A DNA stretch of 64,000 nucleotides from Paralithodes platypus (Eukaryota > Arthropoda > Malacostraca > Decapoda > Lithodidae). Both the position numbers and the translations under genes were made by a program. This document shows, piece after piece, positions 22,476 through 33,423 of this stretch. Location: positions 39,308,895 through 39,372,894 of the forward strand of contig CM064502.1 of NCBI GenBank assembly GCA_032716605.1, in the 5' to 3' direction. Each line of letters begins with the position of its first letter. Within the stretch, counting starts at the first letter, position 1. The notes under the pieces are model-generated. The model was not told the origin of the DNA. It searched no databases and worked only from the letters and a program-made list of their open reading frames with translations.

Positions 22476-25400
22476 TGAAGAAGTCATAGGAGGAGGGAAA
22501 GACTAATTCTGGGAGAGATTTCCAGAGCTCAGCTGTTGAATAGAAGCCATACTGAGAGTAACGCTTCACTCTTAGATTGGAGAGTTGCACAGAGTAGGGG
22601 TGGGATTGTGTTGCAAGATGGGTACTACGTACCCTACGTAGAGGAGGTGGTATACACTGGGAGAGCTCTGAGGAGCACTGATTATTGTAGTAGCGATAGA
22701 ATAGCGAGAGAGATGCAACACTACGGCGAAGAGAGACAGTTTGCAGAGAGTTGGTGCAGTGGGCGAGAATTAATGATATAAAAGGCTTTCCTTTCTACTT
22801 TGTCTAGGAGTGCGGTGTGAGAGGATCTTCCCCACACATGTGAACAATACTCAATACAAGAACGCACGGTGCCCCTGTACAGAGCAAGAAGCTGTGCAGG
22901 GATAAAGAACCCCTTGAGGAAGTTGAGCACACCCAGTTTCTGGAAGGCTGCCTTAGCAAGACTGGTAATATGGTCCTTCCAAGTGAGAGCAGAAGAGACA
23001 GAAATACCTATAATATTGAAAGAAAATCAAGGATTGATTTTTGTATTGTTGAAGAATAAGGGATAGTCCTCTGGGAGTTCTGGACGGGTAGATAGATGGA
23101 GAAGGGTTTTGGAAGCATTAAAGGCAACAAGGTTTTCTCTGCCCCAATCTTAATAAATAAAGGTCAATGTTTTTCAGTTGCCCGTCAGTTACCCGACCTT
23201 TATTACTAAACTCCTCCCACAGTTTTGGTGCCAGGTGGGAGTGTGGGGCACCGTTGGAAATCCCAGGCTTTGGAGATGGTTTTAGGCGAGTTTAGTGGTA
23301 ATCAGAGACACTTTTGTTTAATAACATTTTCGGCAGAACTTATGTAGTATACGGGAGCGGAAAAAAATAGAAAAAAAATGGCCGTTTGGGGCAGAAGGAG
23401 GCCTCCGATCGAAAAGGTGTATGGAACGAAAGTTGTTCGCAGCCCCCCAAAATGGGGGTACGGACGAGGTAAGATCCAAAATCGGATGTCATCTAGCGGC
23501 CGAAATCGAGGTCGCCGTTTAATGAGGCACAGGGAGGTCGAGGCCGGTGATTATGGTAGTAGTAGTATTGTGATGATTGTGGTAGTAGTGATTGATGATG
23601 GTGATTATGGTAGTAGAATTTAAACCCGGGCAACGCCGGGTACCCCTCCTATTGGAAATAATAGTTAGATCAGAAGATAAGTGTTGTATGGCTTCATTAC
23701 GTTTGTTTTTGAGGGATTGCGGGCTGGGGCGTTCTGGAAAACTAATTGAGTAGTGTAAGGTAGAGTTGTCTGCGTATGAATGGATGGGACTGGAGGTACA
23801 GTTGAGAAGATCATTTATGAAAAATAGAAAGAGAATAGGAGATAGGACAGAGCCCTGAGGAACACCAGAGTTGATAGGATGAGGAAGTAAACGATGGCCG
23901 TCCACAACCGCAGCTATGGAATGGCCGGAAAGGAAATTAGAGACAAAGGCACAGATGGAGGAATAGAAACCGAAGGAAGGTAGTTTAGAAATTAATGATT
24001 TGTGCCAGATTTTATGCAAGGCCTTTGATATGTCTAGTGCAATAGAAAAGGTCTCACCGAAGTCACGAAAGGAGGATGACCAAGAGCTAGTAAGATATGA
24101 AAGAAAATCACCAGTAGAGCAACCCTTGAAAAAGCCATACTGGCGATCTGAGAATAGATTTTGAGAAGAGAAATGCTTTAGAAATTAGGAAGCAAGAATA
24201 GTTTCAAACATTTTAGAGATACAAGAGATGAAACTTACAGCATGAAGGGAAGACGTTAGAGGAGAGACAGAGATGAAACATTTTGCCTAGGCAGGGAGTC
24301 GGCACGGAAGCACAGTTTTTTAGTACAACAGAAGGAACACCGTCCAGACCGTATGCCTTCTTAGTATTAAGCCCAGAGAGGGTAAAAAGTACATCTTTAG
24401 AAAAAATTAGGATATTAGACATAAGTAGGAGAGAGGGGGGTGGAGAGGGAGGAATAGCACCGGAATCATCCAAGGTGGAGGTTCTAGCAAAAGTTTGAGT
24501 GAAGAGTTCAGCTTTGTCAGAGGAAGAAGTGATGGTTGTGCCATCTGAGTGGAAAAGGAAATGGTAAAACGAGGAAGAATTTTTTTTGGAGAGGTTTTTG
24601 GGTAGATGCCAGAAAGCTTAGGAGAGCTAGAGTTGGATAGTTCAGTGCATTTATTATTGATGAAAGAGTGCTTGGCAATTCAAAGAACAGATTTGGCTTG
24701 ATTCCAGGCAGAAACATAGAAAGAATAAAATTCTTAAGTTTTAAGATATCGGTACCGTTTGAATGTTTCGTCCTTGTTGCGGACAGTTGTAGAACAAGCA
24801 TGAGTAAACCAAGATTTGTTTGCATTAGACTGAGAGAAAGGAAATGGAATGTACGCGTCCATGCCCGAGAGGATTACCTCGGTAATACGTTCAGCACTCT
24901 CCGAGGGTCCTCGGCCACGAGAAATCAAAGAAGTACTTCCGAAGAGCCTCTCAGTCGGCAGCGCCAAAGTGCCAAATGCACCGCCGGCTGGGAAGATCGG
25001 GTGGTTGTAATGGAGAGATAGGACAGGTAACGGATATAAGTTTATGGTCGAAGGAGCCCAAAGGAGAGACAAGATTGACTGTATAAGAAGGGTTAGAAGT
25101 CAGAAATATGTCAAGAATGTTGGGCCGATCTCCAAAGCGATCCAGGATATGGGTGGGTTCATGGACCAGCTGCTCTAGGTCATTTAGGATAGAAAAGACG
25201 AAGGCTTGTTCACCAAGTTGGCCAGTAGTAAGAGAAGAGAGCCATTGGCGATGGTGAACGTTGAAATTTCCTAAGATGGAGATTTCCGAGAAGGGAGAGA
25301 TGGATAGAATTTGTTCCACTTTAGAGTTTAGATAGTCAAAGAATTTGGGTAAGTCGGTAGAGCTAGGGGAAAGATAGACAGTACAGACATATTTAGTATG

Positions 25401-25490
25401 AGAATGACAGGATAGTTTCAGCCATAAAATTAAGAATTCAGAGGAGTCAAAATCGGGAATACGAGAGCAAGTGAGTTTGTTGTGCACGTA
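22472..25490 (-). pseudogene. Jockey-like LINE, copy A (endonuclease + RT, broken)
   Basis: The minus strand encodes an endonuclease segment at 25487-24951, with [22 protein letters not shown] (GDFN changed to GNFN), [12 protein letters not shown] and [10 protein letters not shown]. The RT segments at 24473-23660 include KKAYGLDGVPSVVLKN, IWHKSLISKLPSFGFY and SGVPQGSVLSPILFLFFIND, with YADD changed to YADN. The C-terminal part is at 22930-22480. Part of the RT (the PIPKKGD...SNYRP area) is deleted near 24230, and a Helitron-like insert splits 23148-23651. The 5' end is cut by the tail of copy B at about 25490. It is not functional. Confidence 0.8.
23148..23651 (-). mobile_element. non-autonomous Helitron-like insert
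   Basis: The insertion site is exact. Copy B of the host LINE reads CCCCAATTGG, while copy A reads CCCCAA, then 504 bases starting TCTTAATAAATAAAGG and ending CCCCTCCTA, then TTGG. This matches Helitron rules: 5' TC, insertion between A and T, no target duplication, no terminal inverted repeats. Just inside the 3' end is a perfect hairpin (ACCCGG-GCAACG-CCGGGT), as in Helitrons. The terminal tetranucleotide is CCTA rather than the usual CTRR. Polarity is given for the TC end at 23148, so the element actually reads on the plus strand relative to the window and opposite to its host LINE. Confidence 0.7.
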
Positions 25491-25494
25491 TTTT

Positions 25495-26985
25495 TATTTT
25501 TATTTTTTTCTATGTGATTGAGGGAGGCAAAAGGCATAACTGCCTATAGCGAGTGCCTCCCCCATAGTTGAAGGAGTGACAGGGCCAAAATCAAGGGACG
25601 TTCGAGCCAAAATGCCTGGACACACGGAGTTTGAAGCAATTTAAGTCATAGGAAGAGGGAAAGACTGATTCTGGGAGAGAGTTCCAGAGCTCAGCTGTTG
25701 AGTAGAAGAAAGTTTGAGAGTAACTTTTCACTCTTGGGTTGGAGAGTTGCACAGAGTAGGGGTGGGATTGAGGTGCAAGACGGGTACCACGTGCCCTACG
25801 TAAAGGAGGTGGTATGCACTGGGAAAGCTCTGAGGAACACTGATTATTATAGTAGCGATAGAAGAGCGAGAGAGATGCAACATTGCGGCGGAGAGAGAGA
25901 TTGCAGAGAGTTGGTGAGTGGACGGGAGTTAATGATACGAAAGGCCTTCCTTTCAACTTTGTCTAGGAGAGCGGTGTGAGAGGAACCTCCCCACACATTT
26001 GAACAATACTCAATACAAGGGCGCACTATGCCCCTGTACAGAGCAAGAAGCTGTGCAGGGGAAAAGAACCCCCTAAGGCGGTTGAGCACACCCAGCTTCT
26101 GGGAGGCTGCCTTAGCAAGACTGGTAATATGGTCCTTCCAAATGAGAGCAGAAGAAAAAGAGACACCAAGAATATTGAGAGAAGATGAAGGGTTGATTTT
26201 TGTATTGTTAAAGAATAAGGGATAGTCCGCTGGGAGATCCTGACGGGTAGATAGATGGAGAAATTGGGTTTTGGAAGCATTAAAGTTAACAAGGTTTTCT
26301 CTGCCCCAATTGGAAATAGTATTTAGATCAGAATTTAAGAGTTCTATGTCTTCATTACATTTGTCGTTGAGGGATTGCTGGCTGGGGCGTTCTGAAAAAC
26401 TAATGGAGTAGTGTAAGATCGAGTCGTCTGCGTATGAATGGATGGGAATTAAGGTACAGTTAAGGAGATCATTTATAAAAATTAGAAAGAGAATAGGAGA
26501 TAGGACAGAGCCCTGAGGAACACCGGAGTTTAAAGGGTGAGGAAGTGAACAATGGCCGTCCACAACCGCGGCTATGGAACGTCCGGAAAGGAAATTAGAG
26601 ACAAAGGCACAGATGGAGGGATAGAAACCGAAGGAGGGTAGTTTAGAAATTAAAGATTTATGCCAGACTCTATCGAAGGCTTTCGATATGTCTAGTGCAA
26701 TAGAAAAAGTCTCACCGAAGTCCCGAAAGGAGGATGACCAAGAGTTAGTAAGATATGAAAGAAGATCACCAGTAGAGCGGCCCTTAAGGAAGCCATACTG
26801 GCGATCTGAGAGCAGATTATGAGAAGAGAAATGCTTAAGAAATTTGGAAGCAAGAATAGTTTCAAAAACTTTAGAAAGACAAGAGATAAGAGCAATTGGA
26901 TGATAGTTGGAGGGTTGAGAGCGGTCACCCTTCTTTGGGACAGCAATTGGCTGGTGAAGATCGTATATTTTAGCCCTGCGGTGGT
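25495..26985 (-). pseudogene. Jockey-like LINE, copy B (RT to 3' end)
   Basis: The minus-strand frame runs from PIAVPKKGDRSQPSNYHPIA through FLKGRSTGDLLSYLTNSWSS, DISKAFDRVWHKSL, SGVPQGSVLSPILF and SYADDSILHYS to ILGVSFSSALIWKDHI and YRGIVRPCIEYCSNVWGG. One frameshift near 25880 moves the C-terminus (NVASLSLFYRYYNNQCSSEL ... ELWNSLPESVFPSSYD) into another frame, ending at 25591. An A-rich tail (AAAAAAATAAAAATAAAAAT) ends at about 25495. The catalytic YADD is intact. The 5' part, including the endonuclease, is missing; similarity to the LINE stops near 26960-26985. Confidence 0.85.
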
Positions 26986-27350
26986 AATCTGACCTTGAGC
27001 GGTGAGAGACAAACACCCTCCCTCTCTCTTGTCTCGGATAGTACTGAGAGACAAGGGGAGCTCTCAGACTGGCTTGGAGGGTCGGAGATACACTCCTGCA
27101 CCACCCCTCTCTCTCCCACCCATCCTCGCATGTTAATACTTGATAAATATTGGGAATAATAGAGAAAATACCTGATAATTGAGGAGGGGGAAAAAAGGGT
27201 GGTGGTGCGGGAGGAGGGGAAAGGGGGGTTGGGACACATGTGTAGGAGTGGTAGCAAGTAATGGAGGGGAATGATCTCACTTAAACACAAATTGCTTTGT
27301 TTTGAGTGCCACTGGGGTGTTTTAACAATTTATCTTTTAGGCCTTGGATC
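26986..27350. other. unassigned sequence beyond the LINE 5' truncation
   Basis: The open frame of copy B extends into this region by chance (a proline-rich tract with no LINE similarity). I see no family. Confidence 0.4.
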
Positions 27351-29634
27351 TTAACACCTAACGAGCGGGCCCGTCAATTTTTTTCCACTACGTGCCAAGC
27401 GGGGTTTTTCTTACCCTAAATGGCCTTGTTTCCGTGCTCTTTTCATGCATAAACAAGAGCCAGAGCATAATACAATTATGTATCCCTGAAAGGGCGTAAA
27501 TTGAGCTTTCCAATTGTGACGTCTACCAGCGTTGGCAGAATCGCCTCTCGTTAGCCACTAGCGCTCGCCAGGGACATCGAAATGGGCTACAGTTATCAGA
27601 GAATGTTGTTTTTTCTTTCCTAGTAATCGCATTGTCACAGACAGTCCAGTGGTGGTCTTTGTTTTCGTCTGTGACAACGGGTTATATTTAATATCAACAG
27701 TAGTGATGATAGTACCAGCGTGGGAATGAGAAAGACTTTCAGAGCGAGATGGTAGTGAGTGTCTGTTGGTGCGGGAGCATTCCTGCCTCTCGCTTGCTAT
27801 TGGACGGCGTGTCTTGCTGTGTCACGTGACACCTGCTGTCTTGTGACGTCTCGGCCCGTGATTGGCCGACCATCGCGCCTTTGCGGGCTCCTGTGTAACT
27901 AACCTCCTACATGAGGGTCCCCAGGAGCTGTCCTCGTCAGGACAGGCTTGGCGCGCGTGCTTCTAACATCCCTTTGCATACTTTCTCCCGATCACCACCT
28001 TTATCACTGTTTTTCTCTCTGAACTTCTTCTTTTCCATTACTTCTCGCCTTTATTCAATTACTTATCCCCTTGGGTTCTGCATATGGTTTTCATAGCCGG
28101 CCCATTGTATTGCATGCGCCGTCCTCAGAGATATTTACATGTACTTAGAATAGGTTTGAGGGTTCTTAGTTAGTATAGGTTAAGAACTTTGTGTGTCTCC
28201 ATTATTGATTTAGTGTTTCTGCTCTTTTATTTAATGCTAGACTGGGATAAGGTAACTGTAGTCGTTGTCTCCGATGTGTGTACGGTTAGCTTATACCTAC
28301 ACGACTTCGACCGGTCCTGTGGTAGCCGGGGTTGTCTTTTCGGTTGCGTCCTTTGCGAGTGCAGCATTGTGTTGACTGAGGGTTTTGGCCTGTACCAGTT
28401 CCACACTTTGCTGCCTCTTTGCTTGTCTTTAGAGGGTCGCCAGGATAGAACCAGATACTTGTGATCTGGATCTATCAAGAGAGCCCCCTTGTCAATTAAC
28501 GTAACTTAAAGGATGCAGTCTTAAGGACATCGCTAGGCTACGAGCCTGTCTTGCTCAACCCCAGTTCCTTACCTAGAGTATCCCAGCTAGACATTATTAA
28601 TCGAGTAGACACTTGTTAGTATTTAATATAAGCTCTTTGATATGTACGCATTATTATTCCCAGCATTTATTAGTCTAGGTTGTTGTTGAGCCACACAACC
28701 ATAGCAGATTGTTTCGTTGATGAGGAAGTACTTCTTTTAGTGTCGAGCATTGCTACCGTTGCGCATTTATAGTATTCTCGTGTCAGTTAACATTATATGT
28801 CCTATCTTTTTGTGTATTCGATTTACACGTGTGGTGTCCTGCCTCCTGCCTTTATATAGTTCAAGATCAGTACGAGCATCTTATGAGCATCAGACTTTCT
28901 TCAGAAGTTTCCAGGTCTATGCTGTAGGACTATACCTCACTTTCTTTCAGATAGGAGTGAAGAATTTATTGTTGTTTAGAGTAACTGTATTGAAGCATCT
29001 TTTTATTGTATTAAATCTTGCAGTGATTTAATTGATCTTTCCATAGATTCCTTTTTATGCATTTTAACGTAACTTGCATCTAGTTTGTTATCAGGGTATA
29101 CCAGTGTCGGTTAGCCTGAAGTAGAGTACATTTATGCCCAGTTAAGGATACCCCAATATCACAGATTAACCCTGGAGGGTATAGGTGTTTTGTTCGCCGG
29201 CATATAAGTTTGAGGGTTTGGATCTAGCGTACCATTGTTGCATAGTGCCCTATTACTAGTCCAATCATTAAGTGCCCTTGTTTTATTCGTATCCCCGGTC
29301 GTAACACAATGACACCAGAACCATCCTTCTACGACCACGCGTTCTCTTGCAACGATCGCGCAAGACGAGTGCAAAAACCCTAAAATACGGTAATTTCCTT
29401 ATATAATTCCCTGTGTGGCGAGGTAGGGAGGGTGGAGTTGTGTGGACTAGATGTCAGTAGGCGCGCGGGGTCCGTGCCGAGCGGTCATGAGGCAACCTAC
29501 GCTCCTCCCGTCGCTCGTCTCTCTCTCAGAGCCATTCTTGCTCAAAAATTGCACACAGACTAAAGTCGGGCCCCGCCACATAGTCCAGGTTTTTAGATAC
29601 GGACTTAAGTCGGGCCCCGCTAATAAGGGGTTAA
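27351..29634 (+). mobile_element. TTAA MITE family C, copy 1, split by an LTR
   Basis: It begins TTAACACCTAACGAGCGGG and ends GGGCCCCGCTAATAAGGGGTTAA. The two ends form an imperfect inverted repeat of about 23 bases with TTAA at the margins. Without the LTR at 27515-29306 it is about 490 bp, matching copy 2 at 59049-59536. Internal GTCGGGCCCCGC units occur twice. No protein is encoded. Confidence 0.75.
27515..29306 (+). mobile_element. solo LTR, 1.79 kb
   Basis: The insert starts TGTGACGTCTACC and ends GGTCGTAACA (TG...CA). It is flanked by CAAT on both sides (27511-27514 and 29307-29310) and interrupts the family C MITE exactly where copy 2 is continuous. No internal coding region or second LTR is present, so it is read as a solo LTR. 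The TCGTAACA end is shared with the LTR at 30388-34319. The superfamily is undetermined. Confidence 0.75.
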
Positions 29635-29961
29635 GAGTCTGGCCGCATTCGCGCAGTAGAACCTCATAAGAGTCTGGCCGCAGTCCAGAGGTTAAGAGTG
29701 ACAGGCCATGGTCCAGAGCTTTTAGAGGGGTCGTCAGGGGAAGGTCGGGCAGTTCCCCCCGTGGGGACTCCGAGGCTTGGTACATGTTTATCATCATATA
29801 CTGTATATATATATATTTTGTTTTTGTTGGAAGGATGATGTGTAATGAAAGTAGATAGGAGGAGTGGGTGTTTGTGAGAGCTGGATGGACTACTCTCAGT
29901 GTAAGTGAGGCACAAAAGGAATCAGTAAGAAAGGATAAGCAAATGAAACAGGAGTTCCAGT
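29635..29961. other. no recognised feature
   Basis: This short interval right of the MITE includes GAGTCTGGCCGCA twice (29636-29688), but no larger family is evident. Confidence 0.4.
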
Positions 29962-30160
29962 GACTCCTTATCAAATGCCTACAGCCTCTCCTGGGTATAG
30001 CCATGTTCGATTGGTGCCTACAATCTACCCCCATTCCCCATATTATCCTAGTCGCCTTGTACGACACCAGTAGGATGCGTGGGGCATATTCTATATATAC
30101 AGTATATATATATATATATATATATACTGTATATATATATATAATACATACATATATACT

Positions 30161-30199
<39 letters not shown>

Positions 30200-30388
30200 G
30201 GAAAACAAATACGCCCATTTCCCTTCAAAGAAATTCCCACTAACGGTTACATTGACTCCTAATCAAATGCCTACAGCCTCTCTTGGGTATAGCCCTGTTC
30301 GACTGCTGCCTACAATCTACCCTCATTCCCTCTATTAGTCGCCTTGTATGACACACAGTAGGATGCGTGGAGCATATTCTATATATAT
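29962..30388 (+). repeat. tandem pair of ~137-bp repeats around (TA)n
   Basis: Blocks 29962-30100 and 30253-30388 are about 85% alike, sharing AAATGCCTACAGCCTCTC, TGCCTACAATCTACCC and TAGTCGCCTTGTA, and both end GCATATTCTATATATA. A TA array with ACTGTATA interruptions lies between them (30100-30200). A short piece that follows the array (TACGCCCAT, TTCCCTTCAAAGAAATTCCCA at 30210-30240) recurs at 34366-34394. Confidence 0.75.
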
Positions 30389-30712
30389 GTTGTCACTTCC
30401 ACCTGAAACTCATAACCCATTTGAGATGTGTTATATCCTCGTAGCCATTGTTGAGAGGTGGGAAATGTCTTGTTTTCTTTCTCTCTCTTCCTTTGTCCCA
30501 CGTGGACTTGTTGCCGCCAGTGTGGGCCCCGTACCGTTCCACATTGGCGTGTTTGCTAAGTGTGTAATTATTTAATTTGTTTTACCCTGTTGGGATTATT
30601 TTCAGTTTATCATAAATTACCCAGTGATGTCTTATGTTTATTTAATTACTCCTGTGCAGTTAATGAGAGCCCAAGTGCTTAGTTTAATTATATAGTCTAG
30701 CAGTACTTGGCG

Positions 30713-33423
30713 TGGGTGAGGAGAGCTGGAGGGAGGCGAGAGGAGGGTGGAATGGTGAGGAGGGTGGAGAGGTTGCAGGAGGAGGAAGTCAGGGAGGAGT
30801 ACAGGAGAGCAGTGGAAAGACGACTAGGTGGGTTCGACCTGGAAGTTATGGAGGAAGTGGAGGAGATGAGCAAGGTGTTTAACCCTCCAGCCCCGGCTAT
30901 TGTATTATATAATTTCCCCGAAACCCGGGGGTTTTGGCCGAAAAACGTCTACGCCTAGGCTACCGTATTATTGTTATTTTGACTGCTTCCGCATTCCCGT
31001 GCATCCCCCAAGCGTATATGTGTTTCGTACCTGTAGAATGGCGTTAAGTAGAGCTCTCTAAGTCAACTGGTTCAGTTGTGATGACGATTTCATTGGAGAT
31101 AACTTTGTGGCAATATCAGCCACTTTACACTACTTTTCGCTACTTAACAATAACATACAGGCACACACGAACAAGCGTTGCTCTCCTTCTTGTGGTCGGA
31201 GATGCGCGGCATCGGTCCAGCCGGCTGTTGTTTACATGCGTCAGACGGACGCCTCGCACACCAAGCTTACAGGCTTTAAAGCTGCCGGAGCATCAGCACC
31301 ATTCCGGGTTGCGCGGGGGGTGTTTTTTATGGAGGTCTCAGAGCCCAACCGGGTCTGGAAGGTTAAGGATGAGATCTGTGCAGCTTGTGAGGAGGTGTGT
31401 GGAGTGAGGAGAAGAGGGAGGGGAGTGAAAGGTACAGCATGGTGGACAGAAGAGGTAAGAATAGCTGTGGAAGAAAAGAAGAAAGCATATAGAGAGTGGT
31501 TGGGTAGTAGAGGGAATGAAGATTTCGAGAGACAGAAACGAGCGAGGTACGTGGAGAGTAAGAGGGTGGTGAAGAGAGTAGTGAAGGAAAGTAAGAGTAG
31601 AGTAGATGAGGAATTTGGAAGGAATCTGAGTGTAAAATGGAGAGAGTGTAAGAAACTGTTCTGGAAAGAAGTCAAGAAAGTTAGGGAAGGTAGCAGGGGA
31701 AGCAGTAAGGGTGTGAAAGATAAGAATGGGAGAATGCTAGCCGAGAAGCAAGAGAGAGTCGAAAGATGGAGGGAGTACTTCAGTGAGTTGCTAAATGTAA
31801 GGAATGAAGAGCCAGCAAACATAGCTGGATATGGTATGGGAGGGAGAAGAAGAGAAGTAGTGGAGGAGGAGGTGGGGATCAGGAGGTCAGAAGTGTGGGA
31901 AGCCATGAAAAGAGTGAAGTTCGGAGAAAGCACCAGGAACAGATGGAGTGTGTGGGGAAATGTTGAGGTATGGTGGTGAGATAGTGATAGAATGGGTATG
32001 AAAAATGTGCAAACTAGCATGGGAGAAGGGGAGTGCACCCGATGACTGGAAAGCTGGCATAATAGTCCCCCTATATAAGGGGAAAGGGGAAAGAGGAGTG
32101 TGTGGTAACCACTGAGGAATATGTCTTCTAAGCGTAGTAGGGAAAGTATACAGTAGGGTAGTGATTGAGTGAGTGAGAGTGAGAACGGAGAAATGGATAG
32201 GCGATGAGTAGAGAGGTTTTAGGAAGGGAAAAGGATGTGTAGATCAAATTTTTACCCTGAATTGTGTTGTGGAGAAATATCTGGAGAAGAAACAAAAGGT
32301 GTATGTTGCCTTTATGGACTTGGAGAAGGCCTATGACAGAGTGGATAGAGAAGGTTTGTGGAAAGTACTTAGAATATACAGAGTAGAGGGCAAGTTGCTG
32401 AAAGCAGTGAAGAGCATGTATGAGGGTGCAAAGGCGGCAGTATGTGTGGAGAGTGAGCAGAGCGAGTTCTTTGACCTGAATGTTGGTTTGAAACAGGGGT
32501 GTGTGATGTCCCCGTGGTTGTTTACTGTATATATGGATGGAGTCATGAAAGAAATACTATCAAGAGCAGTGGATGTTGGTGTATCGCTGAAAAGGGAGGG
32601 AATTGAGTGGAAGCTACCTATACTGCTGTTTGCGGATGATACAGTTCTGATGAGTGATAATGAATGAGAGTTGCAGGGTCTGGTAAATGAGTTTGGAACA
32701 GTGTGTGAAAATCGGAATTTGAAGGTAAATGCGGGGAAGAGCAAGGTTATGGTCTTCGAAAGGGGTGAAGTCACAGAGTGTGAGGTGAAGCTGAACGGTA
32801 AGGCTATGGAGATCGTCAACTCTTTTAAGTATCTGGGCAGTGTGTTGAGTAAAGATGGGACCATGGATGAAGAAGTGCGGGAGAGGGTACAACAGGGGAA
32901 GAGGGTTGTAGGAACGTTAAAAGAAGTAATAAGAAATAGGGTGGTCAGTATGGAAGTGAAGAAGTCCTTGCATGACAGTGTGGTAATCCCGACACTGACT
33001 TACGGAAGCGAAGCATGGACGTTGGTTGAGAGACTCAGACCAAGAGTGAGAGCAGTGGAAATTAATTACTTAAGGAGTGTGTGCAGAGTTACATGGAGGG
33101 ATAGACAGACTAATGAGGAAGTAAGAAGGAGGTGTGGTGTGGAGGTAGATGTGCTGGAAACTGTGAAAAGGAACAACTTGAGATGGTTCGGCCATATGGA
33201 ACGTATGGAAAACGAGAGAATGACTAAGAGGGTGTACGAGAGCGAGGTGGAGGGACAGAGAGGGAGAGGTAGACCGAATGAGAGGTGGAAGGATGGAGTG
33301 AGGAAGTACATGAACGAAGGCGGTGCTGGTTGCGGGGAGGGGCGTCGACTGACTGGGGACAGAGGTGCATGGGGGCAGTTCGTTCGTGGCCACCCCTTCG
33401 GGGATCGCGGCGTCAGGCAATAG
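30713..33423 (+). pseudogene. RTE reverse transcriptase, interrupted
   Basis: The reading order is WVRRAGGRREEGGMVRRVER to EEVEEMSKVF (30713-30878), then the MITE, then DEICAACEEVCGVRRRGRG and the linker to about 31910. A frameshift follows within the KPPGTDG area (FGESTRNRWSVWG). Next come YLEKKQKVYVAFMDLEKAYD, KQGCVMSPWLFTVYMDGV and LFADDTVLMSDNE (a stop follows at 32665), then NAGKSKVMVFERG, SFKYLGSV and LRWFGHMERMENERMTKRV up to 33423. RT blocks through FADD are intact in sequence, but frameshifts and stops prevent one product. The MITE insertion creates a spurious open frame fusing MITE sequence to RTE codons from 31107. Confidence 0.85.
30879..31366 (+). mobile_element. TTAA MITE family D, nested in the RTE
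   Basis: Both sides are TTAA, with terminal repeats CCCTCCAGCCCCGGCT (left) and CCGGGTCTGGAAGG (right) pairing over about 15 bases. The RTE copy at 14.2-16.4 kb is continuous at this point (EEVEEMSKVF/TEEICAACEEV), which proves insertion. It is 488 bp with no coding. Confidence 0.85.

Noticed and set aside
25847..27280. Full 477-codon frame as one LINE protein
   Set aside because: The first roughly 100 codons (27280-26985) are proline- and serine-rich with no LINE similarity; only the part from PKKGD onward is RT.
29447..30208. 253-codon minus-strand ORF
   Set aside because: Its N-terminus is microsatellite translation and the rest crosses a MITE boundary and repeats; no domain recognised.
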